DNA of 64,000 nt. Source: Kribbella jiaozuonensis (GTDB lineage Bacteria > Actinomycetota > Actinomycetes > Propionibacteriales > Kribbellaceae). Positions 1 to 8,791 of the stretch are shown piece after piece (the stretch's first letter is position 1; each line of letters begins with the position of its first letter). The translations under genes and the position numbers were made by a program. Below the pieces are notes generated by a model. It saw only the letters and a program-made list of their open reading frames with translations. It was not told the DNA's origin and did not search any database. Location: NCBI RefSeq assembly GCF_005233875.1, contig NZ_SZPZ01000006.1, forward strand, positions 310,001 through 374,000. The letters are read 5' to 3'.

Positions 1-30
1 CGTGCAGGTTCACCGGGTGTGTGCAGGTGA

Positions 31-342
31 TTACTGCTTGGCGGACAGGATGCCCGTCAGCAGGCCCGGGTAGAGCGCCTCGAGGTCCTCGCGGCGCAGG
101 ATGCTGATCCGGCGGGTGCCGTCGGTGTGCGTGGAGAGCACGCCGGCCTCGCGGAGCGTCTTGAGGTGATGGGCGCGGGTCGACGCGGTGACGGGGAGCT
201 CGATCTCACCGCAGCAGACACCTGCCGGGTTGTCGGCCAACGCACGGACGATCGTGAGCCGGACAGGCTCGCCCAGCGCCTGCAGAACCGCTTCGACGCG
301 GATCTCTTCCCGCTCCGGCTGCGGGAGAACCTTGGTGGCCAT
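31..342 (-). CDS. ArsR-family HTH transcriptional repressor
   Basis: A 103-residue protein that is almost entirely one winged helix-turn-helix. The N-terminal helices carry ALGEPVRLTIVRAL, typical of ArsR-type dimer/HTH entry, and the recognition region contains TASTRAHHLKTLREAG followed by the RRISILRRED wing. The VCCGEI segment places a Cys pair just before the recognition helix, but there is no full metal-binding ELCVCDL motif, so metal sensing is not supported. It is transcribed divergently from the MFS exporter at 432, with two palindromes between them. The likely role is repression of that exporter and itself. The start is the ATG at 342. The ligand is unknown. Confidence 0.85.
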   Translation of the reverse strand: MATKVLPQPEREEIRVEAVLQALGEPVRLTIVRALADNPAGVCCGEIELPVTASTRAHHLKTLREAGVLSTHTDGTRRISILRREDLEALYPGLLTGILSAKQ

Positions 343-363
343 GTGTCCATACTACGACGCCCG

Positions 364-392
364 TCGAAGTTCGATGAAGATCGTAGTACGAT
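364..392. promoter_or_regulatory. Two palindromes between ArsR and MFS genes, candidate ArsR operator
   Basis: TCGAAGTTCGA at 364-374 and ATCGTAGTACGAT at 380-392 are each perfect palindromes around a single central base. ACTACGA at 351-357 also pairs with TCGTAGT at 381-387. They lie in the 89-bp gap between the divergent genes, where an ArsR dimer could block both promoters. Operator function is inferred from position and symmetry. Confidence 0.6.
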
Positions 393-431
393 GACGATCG
401 AACTAGTGAACCTCTTCCCGGAAGGCCTTCG

Positions 432-1622
432 ATGTCCGCACGGATCTACCTGCTCGGCGCCGGTGCGTTCGCGGTCGGCACCAGCGCATACGTCGTGTCC
501 GGTGTGCTCCCCGACGTCAGCTCCGAGCTGCATGTCTCGCTGACCGCCGCGGGCCAGCTCGCCACCGCGTTCTCACTGTCTTATGCGATCGGTGCGCCGA
601 TCCTGTCCACGCTGACCGGCCGGTGGGAGCGCCGTACGCTCCTGATCGCTGCACTGGTCCTGGCCGCGCTCGGCAACCTGATCGCCGCGCTGGCCGTCAA
701 CTACCCGATCCTGATCGCCGGCCGGGTCGTAGCCGCCTTGGGTGCCGCGATGTACACGCCGGCGGCCACGCTGTTCGCGACCAGCCTGATGCGACCGGAA
801 GAGCGAGGTAGAGCAGTCGCCATCGTCTTCGGCGGTCTGACGTTCGCTCTGGTGCTCGGCGTACCTGCCGGCACGTTGCTCGGCCCGAACCTTGGCTACA
901 AGGGCGTCTTCGCACTCATCACTGCAGTCGCCGTACTGGTCGCGATCGCCGAGCGGGCCGCATTGCCAACGGTCGACGCGCCTCCAGCGGTCAGTCTGCG
1001 CGAGCGCTTCGCCGGTGTGACCGATCGGCGCGTGCAGATCATCCTGGCGATCACCGTCCTCGCAGTGCTCGCCGCCTTCAGCGTGTACATCTACATCGTC
1101 CCGCTGCTGAAGCACACTGCCGGCCTGACCGGCAACACCACCAGCCTGCTGCTTCTGCTGTACGGCGTGGGCGCGGTCATCGGCAACTTCCTCGGCGGAC
1201 GGGTTACGGACCGCTTCGGCAGTCTCCGTACTCTGGCCGTCCTCATGATCGGCATCACCGCCGTCCTGGCGACGCTCGACGTCACGCTGACGACCGAGGT
1301 GGGTGCCGGCGCCGCGCTGCTGGTGTGGGGCATGCTCACCTGGTCCTTCAACCCTCCGATCCAGAACCTGCTGCTGGAGCTCGGTGGCGGCCTGCTCATC
1401 TCGCTCAACGCATCCGCGATCTATCTGGGCGCCGGACTGTCGGCCATCGTCGGTGGACTGGTGATCCAGTCGTTCGGTGTCGGCTACCTGCCGGTGCTGG
1501 CGAGCGCACTGTCGCTGGTCGTGCTCGGTCTGGTCTACGCGCTCTGGCGTGACTCCGCACTCCAGCGGGTCGAGGAGCTCGAGCGCGACGAGGACATCTT
1601 CGTCACAGCCGCGGCCGACTGA
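432..1622 (+). CDS. MFS drug-efflux transporter (DHA1, Cmx/AraJ-like)
   Basis: A 396-residue membrane protein with about 12 hydrophobic helices and the normal DHA1 length. The loop after helix 2 has the basic GRWERR signature, and the motif-C-like stretch GGLTFALVLGVPAGTLLG lies in helix 5. A second repeat begins near residue 205, and the loop GGRVTDRFG is the C-half motif A. It probably exports a drug or metabolite by proton antiport. Sequence style resembles actinobacterial chloramphenicol-efflux relatives, but the substrate cannot be read from sequence. A GGAAGG ribosome site precedes the ATG. It is paired divergently with the ArsR gene, which probably controls it. Confidence 0.85.
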   Translation: MSARIYLLGAGAFAVGTSAYVVSGVLPDVSSELHVSLTAAGQLATAFSLSYAIGAPILSTLTGRWERRTLLIAALVLAALGNLIAALAVNYPILIAGRVVAALGAAMYTPAATLFATSLMRPEERGRAVAIVFGGLTFALVLGVPAGTLLGPNLGYKGVFALITAVAVLVAIAERAALPTVDAPPAVSLRERFAGVTDRRVQIILAITVLAVLAAFSVYIYIVPLLKHTAGLTGNTTSLLLLLYGVGAVIGNFLGGRVTDRFGSLRTLAVLMIGITAVLATLDVTLTTEVGAGAALLVWGMLTWSFNPPIQNLLLELGGGLLISLNASAIYLGAGLSAIVGGLVIQSFGVGYLPVLASALSLVVLGLVYALWRDSALQRVEELERDEDIFVTAAAD

Positions 1623-1637
1623 GGAGAACCTGCTGTA

Positions 1638-1653
1638 GGGCAGGCTTCTGCCC
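1638..1653 (+). terminator. Hairpin directly before the start codon at 1654
   Basis: GGGCAG-GCTT-CTGCCC is a perfect 6-bp stem with a 4-base loop. It lies 15 bases after the MFS stop and immediately before the next ATG. It has no T tract, so it may be a weak terminator or may sequester the start of the next gene. Confidence 0.35.
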
Positions 1654-2658
1654 ATGCGTCTGCTTGCCGGTGTGCTGTTGCTCGCCTCGACTCTGACGGG
1701 CTCCAGCGATCCGGCGGCAGTGGTCGACGGCTGGAAATCCTCACCGGTGTACGTCGATCCGGCACAGCGGTCGCTGGTGCCGGACAAGGACGCCGCCGAG
1801 CTGGCTGAACGGGTGAGCGGGCACGACCCGGCGATTCGCATCGCGGTCGTGCCCGCCGCCGTACTCCAAGCCGGTGATCAGAGTGCGGCGGCCCGCGCGT
1901 ACGTCGACCAGCTGGTGGATCGGCAGCAGGCGGATGGCATCTACCTGGTGGTGTTCGGCGGCGCGATCAGCTGGGGGAGCGCGGTCGGTGTCGACACCCC
2001 GATCGCGGAGATCCTCACCGACGAGCTCGGCAAGCACAGCCGCTCGGATCCGGTCGGCACTCTTAACGGGGTGCTCGACCAACTCGACGTACCGAAGGCG
2101 TCGAGTGGTCCGCCCGGTTGGCTGTGGCCGCTGCTGATCGTGATCGTCGTGCTGATCGCCGGCGGGCTGGCGCTGCGCTGGTGGAAGTCGCGTCCGCGCA
2201 AGGACGAGGGGCCCGCGCTGTACCGGCCGTCGTACGAGGTGTTGCCGGATGAGGTGGACACGCTGGACGAGCGGCGGGCGACGGCGCGTGAGGACGTGAC
2301 CCGGTTCGGTGAGGAACTGGATGCCGCGGACGTGCGTCTGGATGGCGTGGATACCGGGGCCGACGTGCAGGCGGCGATGGATGCGTACGCCGATGCGGGT
2401 CGAGTCGTCGACGGCGAGCCCGACGACGACAAGCTGCGCGAGGTCCGGGCCACGGTCGAGTACGGGCGCTGGCGACTGGCCTGCGCACAGGCGAAGGTCG
2501 CCGGTACACCTGCTCCGGCCCGCAGAGCCGCATGCTTCTTCGACCCCAGCCACGGCACGTCCGTGACCGACTGGATGTACACGCCACCCGGCGGCAAGCC
2601 ACGGGAAGTCCCGGTCTGTAGCGGCTGCCGCGACCGCCTCTCGGGAGGATCACGATGA
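1654..2658 (+). CDS. Membrane-anchored TPM-like protein with C-terminal Cys/His motif
   Basis: A 334-residue protein. Residues 1-20 form a hydrophobic signal or anchor. Residues 25-145 form an alpha/beta domain (SSPVYVDP near the start, IRIAVVPAA, GIYLVVFGG) that resembles TPM/Psb32-type extracytoplasmic domains. One strong transmembrane helix follows near 150-172, then a positive stop (RWWKSRPRK) and a charged helical cytoplasmic part. The C terminus has CFFDPSHG followed by CSGC, a Cys/His/CxxC set that could bind zinc. The next gene is a paralogue with the same architecture and overlaps it by four bases (ATGA). Function is unknown. The only visible ribosome signal is the hairpin just upstream, so a leaderless start is possible. 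Confidence 0.7.
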   Translation: MRLLAGVLLLASTLTGSSDPAAVVDGWKSSPVYVDPAQRSLVPDKDAAELAERVSGHDPAIRIAVVPAAVLQAGDQSAAARAYVDQLVDRQQADGIYLVVFGGAISWGSAVGVDTPIAEILTDELGKHSRSDPVGTLNGVLDQLDVPKASSGPPGWLWPLLIVIVVLIAGGLALRWWKSRPRKDEGPALYRPSYEVLPDEVDTLDERRATAREDVTRFGEELDAADVRLDGVDTGADVQAAMDAYADAGRVVDGEPDDDKLREVRATVEYGRWRLACAQAKVAGTPAPARRAACFFDPSHGTSVTDWMYTPPGGKPREVPVCSGCRDRLSGGSR

Positions 2659-4040
2659 AACGTCTGCTCGGTGCGTTCGCGATCATCGCTCTGTCGGCCC
2701 TGCCCGCGTTGCCTGCGCACGCGGACACGGATCCGGACGCGTACATGAACGAAGTGGCCGGCCACCTCGGCGACACCGGCGTCTGGGTCGACCCCGACGT
2801 GAAGGAGCTGACGTTCAGCGAAGTCGCCACCCTCGACGCCGCCGCCAAGAGCGCATCCGCTCCGATTCGCATCGCCGTCATCCCAGCAGCCAAGTTCGAC
2901 ATGGCCTGGGAAGGTGAGGAGATCGCGGACCAGTTGTACGACCGCGTCGGCGTCGAGGGCGTGTACGGCGTACTGGTCGACGCCAACTCGCAGTCCGCCG
3001 GCCGCGGGTTCCATGCCGTTCAGCGGGCCGACCACGGACCGACGTACAAGGTGGGGAGCGCGGTCGACGAGGCGGTCGACTGCTGTGCACCCGACTACGA
3101 GCCGATGCTCGAACGGTTCATCCAGCGTGCTCAGGTGGTCGACAAGCCGTTCTACGTCGACGCGGCGCCGTACGCCGGTGGCCTGGCCGGGGTGATCGGG
3201 CTCTGGTACGGACTGACCGCCTGGGGAGCTCGCAGGACGCGGCGGCAGGACGAGAAGGCGCATCTCAAGGTCACTAAGCCCTTGCTGGACGAGGAGATCA
3301 TCGCGCTCTCGCAGCAGGTCTCTGCGTTGCCGACGGTGTCGGACCCGCAACAGTCCAAGTTGTCGAAGGACGTGCTCGACACGGTCGAGAAGGCGCGGCA
3401 CCGGCTGGACGAGGCCAAGGGCGACAAGGACATCGAGGCGGTCACCACGCTGCTCGGCTCCGCCCGCTACGGGATGGTGTGCCTGGACGCGGTGCGTGCC
3501 GGCAAGCCGATCCCGGAGCCGACGGCGCCGTGCTTCTTCGACCCACGGCACGGGCCGAGTACGGCAGAGGTCGAGTGGAAGCCCGAGGACGGCGCAGCCA
3601 GGGCGGTCGACGTCTGCGCGGCCTGCAAGGAGCGGGACGAGGCCGGTGAGGAGCCCCAGATCCGGATGGTGAAGGGCTGGCAGCTCTCGACGCCGTACTG
3701 GGAGCACGCCGAGGACCTCGCTGCGTACGTCGACGGCTATTGGTCGCAGGGTGACGGCCGGGTGTGGTGGTTCCCGGACTCGGACTTCCGGCGTCGCAGC
3801 GAGCAGATGCGGTCGCGCTGGCGGGCCCGTCGGCCGGGAGCACGCTTCAGCCGGTTCAGCTCGGACGTCGGCAGCTCCGTCGGCGACTGGGCGGCCTCGT
3901 CGAACAGCAGTTCGAGCGACGGCGACAGCTGGTCCAGTGGCAGGTCGCGGAGGTCGAGCTGGTCGTCCCGGACCCGCTCCAGCGGTGGCGGCTCGTCCCG
4001 GCGCTCGTCGCGCCGGTCCGGTGGCTCACGCGGCTTCTAG
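2655..4040 (+). CDS. Paralogue of the preceding TPM-like membrane protein, Ser/Arg-rich tail
   Basis: A 461-residue protein with a clear signal peptide (LLGAFAIIALSALPALPAHA, likely cut after AHA). A TPM-like domain follows with GVWVDPDV and IRIAVIPAA, then a transmembrane segment near 175-195, a helical region, and CFFDPRHG followed by CAAC. The same motif pair occurs in the upstream gene. Unlike its partner it continues for about 140 residues and ends in a low-complexity tail of Ser, Arg and Gly from about residue 395, probably disordered. Start-stop overlap indicates translational coupling. The two probably act together at the membrane. The last 15 bases overlap the convergent helicase gene. 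Confidence 0.7.
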   Translation: MKRLLGAFAIIALSALPALPAHADTDPDAYMNEVAGHLGDTGVWVDPDVKELTFSEVATLDAAAKSASAPIRIAVIPAAKFDMAWEGEEIADQLYDRVGVEGVYGVLVDANSQSAGRGFHAVQRADHGPTYKVGSAVDEAVDCCAPDYEPMLERFIQRAQVVDKPFYVDAAPYAGGLAGVIGLWYGLTAWGARRTRRQDEKAHLKVTKPLLDEEIIALSQQVSALPTVSDPQQSKLSKDVLDTVEKARHRLDEAKGDKDIEAVTTLLGSARYGMVCLDAVRAGKPIPEPTAPCFFDPRHGPSTAEVEWKPEDGAARAVDVCAACKERDEAGEEPQIRMVKGWQLSTPYWEHAEDLAAYVDGYWSQGDGRVWWFPDSDFRRRSEQMRSRWRARRPGARFSRFSSDVGSSVGDWAASSNSSSSDGDSWSSGRSRRSSWSSRTRSSGGGSSRRSSRRSGGSRGF

Positions 4041-6035
4041 TACCTCGGGAAGGTCTTCGTTGTGTACGACGACCAGTGAGGTGACCGCACGGGTCAGGCA
4101 GACGTAAAGCCGACGCAGCCCGGTCCGCTCGTCGGCCTCACCTGCGACGATGCCGGCCGGCTCCACCAGCACCACATGGTCGAACTCGAGACCCTTGGCG
4201 AGAGACGCCGGTACGACGTCCAGGTGCGCGTCCACGTCGTCCTCGTCACCCAGCACCGAGAACGCCATGCCCTGCAGGGCTTTCCGCGTCGCTGCCACCA
4301 GCGCATCCGGAACGATCAGGCCGATCGACCCCGGACGCTCAGACACCTCACGTACGGCGCTGACCGCGGCCGCGAGGCTGTCCGGTACGCGGGAGATCGT
4401 CAGCTCACCACGCGCCCGCCGTACTGCTGTCGGGGGCTTGAGGTGCGGCGCGATCGTCGGGAGGAGGCGTGCGGCGTACTCGATCACTTGGCCCGGGACG
4501 CGGAAGCCTGCCGTCAGCTCCTCGGTGTGCGCACCCGTCTTGCCCAGGTGCTTCAACGCCTCGTCCCAGGACGGCGTAGCCCACGGCGTGGTGCCCTGCG
4601 CGATGTCGCCGAGCACAGTCATCGAGCCGGTCGAGCAGCGTCGTCCGACAGCTCGCAGCTGCATCGCCGACAGGTCCTGCGCCTCGTCCAGTACGACGTG
4701 GCCGAGCGACGGCGTACGGTCGACCAGATCGGCGATCTCATCGATCAGAGTGGCATCGGCGACGGACCACTTGGCCGCACCGGCGGACCGCGGCACCTTG
4801 TCCCAGATCAGCATCGCCTGCTCGTCAGCGGTGAGGATGCCGTCGGCGTGCTCGGCCAGCAGCTCCGGGTCGGTGAAGAGCCGGAACAGCAGCTTCGCAG
4901 GGTCCACGGCCGGCCAGAGTGCCTCGGCGTACTGCTTGACCGGTCGGCTCCGAGCGACAGAGTCCTGCACGCGGTCGTCGGGGGAGTCGCCAGCGGCCTC
5001 CATCCGCAGCAGCACCGCGTGGGCCAGTCGTTGCGGCAGCATCGCCCGACCGGCGCCGTACCGGATGCCACGGTTGCGCAGCTCGGTGATCAGCTCCTCG
5101 GCCTGGTACGCCGCGACGCGCCAGCGGTGCGCGCCCCGCGGTACGACCAGGGACTCCTTGGGCAGGTTCACGTTCGACCAGACGGCGCGATGCAGTACTT
5201 CGGCCATCCGCGCATCGCCCTTGAGTACGTCGACCAGCGCGGGCCCCGGCCCGGCGATCTTCACCCGGGCGACCAGCTCCTCGACGGTGGTCTGCTTCGC
5301 CTCGATCTCACCCAGTGCGGGGAGGACATCGCCGATGTAGCGCAGGAAACTCGCGTTCGGTCCGACCACGAGCACTCCGGCCCGGCTGAGCTGGTCCCGG
5401 TACGCATAAAGCAGGTACGCCGCCCTGTGCAGCCCGACCGCGGTTTTACCGGTGCCAGGCGCTCCCTGTACGCAGATGGTGTCGTCGACGCCGGCCCGGA
5501 CGATCACGTCCTGCTCCGGCTGGATGGTTGCGACGATGTCACGCATCGGGCCGGAGCGTGGCCGCTCGATCTCCGCGTCCAGGATGTTGCTGTGCTGCTC
5601 GACCTGACCGCTCGCAGTCAGGTCCTCGTCCTCGAACGCCGTCATCTCGCCGTGCGTGAAGCCGAACCGGCGGCGTACCCCCACGCCCATCGGTTCGGTC
5701 TTGCTGGCGCGGTAGAACGGCACCGAGATGTCTGCTCGCCAGTCCACCACCAGCGGCTCGCCCAGCTCGTCGTTCACGTGACGGCGGCCGATGTGGAACG
5801 TCTCGTCGGTCGGCTCGATGTAGTCCAGCCGCCCGAAGAACAGCGGTACGTCCGGGTCGTCCTCCAGCTCCTTCATCCGCCGGAAGATCGCGGCCATCAG
5901 GTACTCCTGGTTGACCCGGTCCGCGCTGTGGACCTCCAGCGCGCCGGTCTTCTCCCGCATGACCGCCAGCGCGGCCCGGGAGTTCTTGAGGTAGTCCTTC
6001 TCGGCCTGGAGGGTGTCAGACGTATCGGGGGGCAT
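4026..6035 (-). CDS. HelD-like UvrD/Rep-family helicase (RNA polymerase recycling type)
   Basis: A 669-residue superfamily-1 ATPase. It starts with a charged coiled coil (residues 8-60, including AEKDYLKNSRAALAVMREK), characteristic of HelD proteins that reach into RNA polymerase. Walker A is GAPGTGKTAVGLHR near residue 190, Walker B is VVLDEAQDLS near 450, GDIAQGT follows as motif III, and the C-terminal motif V/VI region has KGLEFDHVVLV and YVCLTRA. HelD family members release stalled RNA polymerase from DNA using ATP, and some actinobacterial members give rifamycin tolerance. A GGAGG ribosome site lies upstream of the ATG. The 3' end overlaps the convergent gene by 15 bases. Family assignment is firm; a rifamycin role is not shown. 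Confidence 0.88.
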   Translation of the reverse strand: MPPDTSDTLQAEKDYLKNSRAALAVMREKTGALEVHSADRVNQEYLMAAIFRRMKELEDDPDVPLFFGRLDYIEPTDETFHIGRRHVNDELGEPLVVDWRADISVPFYRASKTEPMGVGVRRRFGFTHGEMTAFEDEDLTASGQVEQHSNILDAEIERPRSGPMRDIVATIQPEQDVIVRAGVDDTICVQGAPGTGKTAVGLHRAAYLLYAYRDQLSRAGVLVVGPNASFLRYIGDVLPALGEIEAKQTTVEELVARVKIAGPGPALVDVLKGDARMAEVLHRAVWSNVNLPKESLVVPRGAHRWRVAAYQAEELITELRNRGIRYGAGRAMLPQRLAHAVLLRMEAAGDSPDDRVQDSVARSRPVKQYAEALWPAVDPAKLLFRLFTDPELLAEHADGILTADEQAMLIWDKVPRSAGAAKWSVADATLIDEIADLVDRTPSLGHVVLDEAQDLSAMQLRAVGRRCSTGSMTVLGDIAQGTTPWATPSWDEALKHLGKTGAHTEELTAGFRVPGQVIEYAARLLPTIAPHLKPPTAVRRARGELTISRVPDSLAAAVSAVREVSERPGSIGLIVPDALVAATRKALQGMAFSVLGDEDDVDAHLDVVPASLAKGLEFDHVVLVEPAGIVAGEADERTGLRRLYVCLTRAVTSLVVVHNEDLPEVLEAA

Positions 6036-6073
6036 GCAGAAACCTCCGGCAGCAGTGGGGGAGCCCAGCTACG

Positions 6074-6862
6074 TTACTTGAGCACCTTCCGCGGTGGTAC
6101 CGAATTACGCGAGCGCGGCCTGTCGGCGTGCAGCCCGGACCGGAGCAGGAACGGCAGGCTTACCGCGAGGAGGAGTAGCGCGACGATGCCGTCCAGCCAG
6201 TAGTGATTGCCGGTCACCACGACCACGCTGAACGTGATGATCGGGTGCAGCAGCCACAACCAGCGCCAGCGGGACCTGGTGATCAGGATCATCGACAACG
6301 CGATCAGAGCCGCCCAGCCGACGTGCAGGCTCGGCATCGCGGCGAACTGGTTCGCCGGCCCGCCGGTGTGGTCCGGGCCGTACACGGACTGACCGAACCG
6401 CAGACCGGTGTCGACGAAGCCCGGCATCATCCGCGGCGGCGCCAGCGGGAACACGATGTGACCGACCAGTGCCAGTCCGGTCAGCGACACCATCGTCCAC
6501 CGGACATGCGAGTACGCCTTCGGCCGCCAGATGCTCAGCCAGAGCAGTACGGCGGCGGTCAGCGGTGCATGCACGCTCGCGTAGTACATGTTGGCGCCTT
6601 GGACCAGGTGGGGGAACTGCAGCGCCCATTGCTGGAGCGTGGCCTCGTTCGGCAGGTGCAGCCAGTTCTGGAACGACAACACCTCGTGTGCGTGGTCGAA
6701 CGCGGAGCCGGTATGCCGGGCCGCGATCTGCCGGCCCGCACTGTAGACGAGGAAGAGGGTGGCCAACAGGACTGCTTCCCGGACCACCCTCCAGAAGACC
6801 TGGACCCCTCGTTGCTGCTGTTCGCCACCCTGCCCCACCCGCTCCAGCGCTTCGATCCCCAT
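6074..6862 (-). CDS. PAP2-superfamily membrane phosphatase/phosphotransferase
   Basis: A 262-residue protein with about six transmembrane helices. PSLHVGWA carries the PAP2 motif-2 SLH core and GNHYWLD carries motif 3 (HxxxD). The spacing and the APPRMMP segment before them resemble the inositol-phosphorylceramide-synthase/AUR1-like PAP2 branch common in actinobacteria. It probably acts on a lipid phosphate or transfers a phospho-alcohol head group at the outer membrane face. The start could be one of several; the ATG at 6862 gives a full cytoplasmic N terminus. It stands alone, downstream of the ABC operon and separated from it by a hairpin. Confidence 0.8.
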   Translation of the reverse strand: MGIEALERVGQGGEQQQRGVQVFWRVVREAVLLATLFLVYSAGRQIAARHTGSAFDHAHEVLSFQNWLHLPNEATLQQWALQFPHLVQGANMYYASVHAPLTAAVLLWLSIWRPKAYSHVRWTMVSLTGLALVGHIVFPLAPPRMMPGFVDTGLRFGQSVYGPDHTGGPANQFAAMPSLHVGWAALIALSMILITRSRWRWLWLLHPIITFSVVVVTGNHYWLDGIVALLLLAVSLPFLLRSGLHADRPRSRNSVPPRKVLK

Positions 6863-6895
6863 ACTTTTCGACGGTACCCGCCGTTCCCACAGGGT

Positions 6896-6930
6896 TTGCC
6901 CAGGCGCAACCCTGGCGTTGCCCTGGGCAA
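6896..6930 (-). terminator. Long GC-rich hairpin after the ABC transporter operon
   Basis: TTGCCCAGG at 6896-6904 pairs with CCTGGGCAA at 6922-6930. The inner CGCAAC/GTTGC bases extend the stem to about 14 pairs with one bulge and a CCTGGC-type loop. It lies 33 bases after the last permease stop. There is no T tract, as is common for actinobacterial terminators. Confidence 0.6.
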
Positions 6931-6962
6931 CCCCCGAAAGGCACTTTGAGACGGAGCTGTGA

Positions 6963-7850
6963 TCAGCCCTTGACGGCGCCGGTCAGGACGCCCTTGGCGA
7001 AGTGCCGCTGCAGGAACGGGTAGATGACGAGGATCGGCACGATCGAGACGACCAGGATCGCCATCTGGATCGACGCCTGCGGCGGGAGCAGCTCGGTGCC
7101 CAGCTCGGCGCTGCCCAGCTGCGTGTCGTTGATGACGTACGTCCGCAGTACCAGCTGCAACGGCCAGAGCTTGGAGTCGTTGAGGTACAGCAGTGCGGAG
7201 AAGAACGCGTTCCAGTACGCCACTGCGTAGAACAGACCGATCACCGACAGCACCGCCTTCGACAGCGGCAGCACGATGTAGGTGAACGTCTTCAGCTCAC
7301 CCGCGCCGTCGATCCGGGCGCTCTCGGTGATCTCGTTCGGCAGGTTCATGAAGAACGCCCGCAGTACGACGACGTTGAACGCGCTGATCATCGTCGGCAC
7401 GATCAGCGCCCAGATGCTGTCCAGCAGCCCGACGCCCTTCACGGTCAGGTACGTCGGGATGATGCCCGGCGAGAACAGCATGCTGAACAGCACGATCAGC
7501 AGGATCGGCCGCCCGGCCGTGAACGAGGGCCGTGCCAGCGCGTACGCGAGCAGACACGACACGGTCAGACTGAGGACGGTGCCGATCACGGTGACGAAGA
7601 TGCTGACGAACAGCGCCTGCGTCACCACGCCGCCGGCGAACAGCGATTCGTACGCCGCGAAGTTCACCGACTTCGGGAACAGCACCAGGCCGCCGGACTC
7701 GTTGATCTGCTTGTTCGGCGCCACGCTGGTCGAGATCACGCCGACGAACGGGATGATCACCACCGCGCAGAAGACCAGCAGCACGAGACCCTTGAAGGCC
7801 CGCATCGGCCAGCCGGGCATCGGCACGCCCTGGACGATCTTGGTACTCAT
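6963..7850 (-). CDS. CUT1-type sugar ABC transporter permease (MalG/LplC-like)
   Basis: A 295-residue inner-membrane permease with six transmembrane helices. The ABC-docking EAA loop reads NEITESARIDGAGELKTF near residues 185-205 and is followed by VLPLSKAVLS. The N terminus resembles LplC/YtcP proteins that work with large LplA-type binding proteins. It overlaps the upstream permease by four bases. No ATPase gene is present in the operon, so a shared MsiK-type ATPase encoded elsewhere is expected. The divergent sialidase and lyase genes suggest uptake of a sialic acid, sialoglycan or related sugar acid; this is inference. Confidence 0.88.
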   Translation of the reverse strand: MSTKIVQGVPMPGWPMRAFKGLVLLVFCAVVIIPFVGVISTSVAPNKQINESGGLVLFPKSVNFAAYESLFAGGVVTQALFVSIFVTVIGTVLSLTVSCLLAYALARPSFTAGRPILLIVLFSMLFSPGIIPTYLTVKGVGLLDSIWALIVPTMISAFNVVVLRAFFMNLPNEITESARIDGAGELKTFTYIVLPLSKAVLSVIGLFYAVAYWNAFFSALLYLNDSKLWPLQLVLRTYVINDTQLGSAELGTELLPPQASIQMAILVVSIVPILVIYPFLQRHFAKGVLTGAVKG

Positions 7851-8791
7851 CGCTGGTACACCCCTTGCTCGCCGAAGATGTGGGCGACCTTGTTCGCGGT
7901 GAGAACGAGGATCACGCCGACGACGCCCTTCACCAGTCCGACCGCGGCCGCGACACCCCAGGCCCCACCGAGTACGCCGTTGTTGTAGACGTACGTGTCG
8001 AGTACTTCGCTGACGTCCCGGCCGACCGCCTGTTGCTGCAGGATGATCTGCTCGAACCCGACGGTGAGCGAGTCACCGAGCCGCAGAATGAACAGCAGGA
8101 TGATGATCCCGCGCAGTCCGGGCAGCGTGACGTGCCACAGCTGTTTCATCCGGCTCGCGCCGTCCACACTCGCCGCCTCGTACAGCTGCGAGTCGATCTG
8201 GGACAGCGCGGCCAGGAACAGGATGGTCGCCCACCCGGTGTCCTTCCAGATGATCTGCGACGTCAGCAGCACGTGGAACAGCTCGGAGTTCCCGATGATG
8301 TTGATCGTGGCCAGGTCGTGCGAGCGCAGGTAGTTGTTCAGCAACCCGCTGCCGCCGAGCATCTGCTGGAACAGCGCGACCACGATCACCCAGGACATGA
8401 AATGCGGCAGGTAGAGGATGCTCTGCGCGATCCGCTTGATCCGCTCGGAGAACAGCGAGTTCAGCAGCAGCGCGAGCAGGATCGGCGCCGGGAACACGAA
8501 GATCGACTGCAGGCAGGTGAGGATCAGCGTGTTCTTCAGCGCCCGCAGGAACGCCGGGTCGCCGTTGAAGATCACGCCGAAGTTCGCCCAGCCGGACCAG
8601 TCGCTGCTGGTGATGCCGAGGAACGGCTGGTAGTCCTTGAACGCGATCACGTTGCCCAGCAGCGGCACGTAGTGGAACACGATGATCAGCGCGCAGCCGG
8701 GCAGCGCGAACAGCAGCAGGACGCGGTCCCGCAGCAGCCGCCGGCCGAGGCTCAGCTGCTGCTGCGGGCGCTTCGAGGATCGTTGCAGCAT
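7847..8791 (-). CDS. CUT1-type sugar ABC transporter permease (UgpA/LplB-like)
   Basis: A 314-residue permease with a cytoplasmic basic N terminus (SSKRPQQQLSLGRRLLRDR), six hydrophobic helices and the EAA loop SQLYEAASVDGASRMKQLW near residues 215-235. FHYVPLLGNVIAFKDYQPF at the first helix is a strong LplB/YteP signature. It pairs with the MalG-like permease downstream (ATGA overlap), and its start overlaps the last base of the binding-protein gene. Together they form the membrane channel of one importer. Confidence 0.88.
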   Translation of the reverse strand: MLQRSSKRPQQQLSLGRRLLRDRVLLLFALPGCALIIVFHYVPLLGNVIAFKDYQPFLGITSSDWSGWANFGVIFNGDPAFLRALKNTLILTCLQSIFVFPAPILLALLLNSLFSERIKRIAQSILYLPHFMSWVIVVALFQQMLGGSGLLNNYLRSHDLATINIIGNSELFHVLLTSQIIWKDTGWATILFLAALSQIDSQLYEAASVDGASRMKQLWHVTLPGLRGIIILLFILRLGDSLTVGFEQIILQQQAVGRDVSEVLDTYVYNNGVLGGAWGVAAAVGLVKGVVGVILVLTANKVAHIFGEQGVYQR

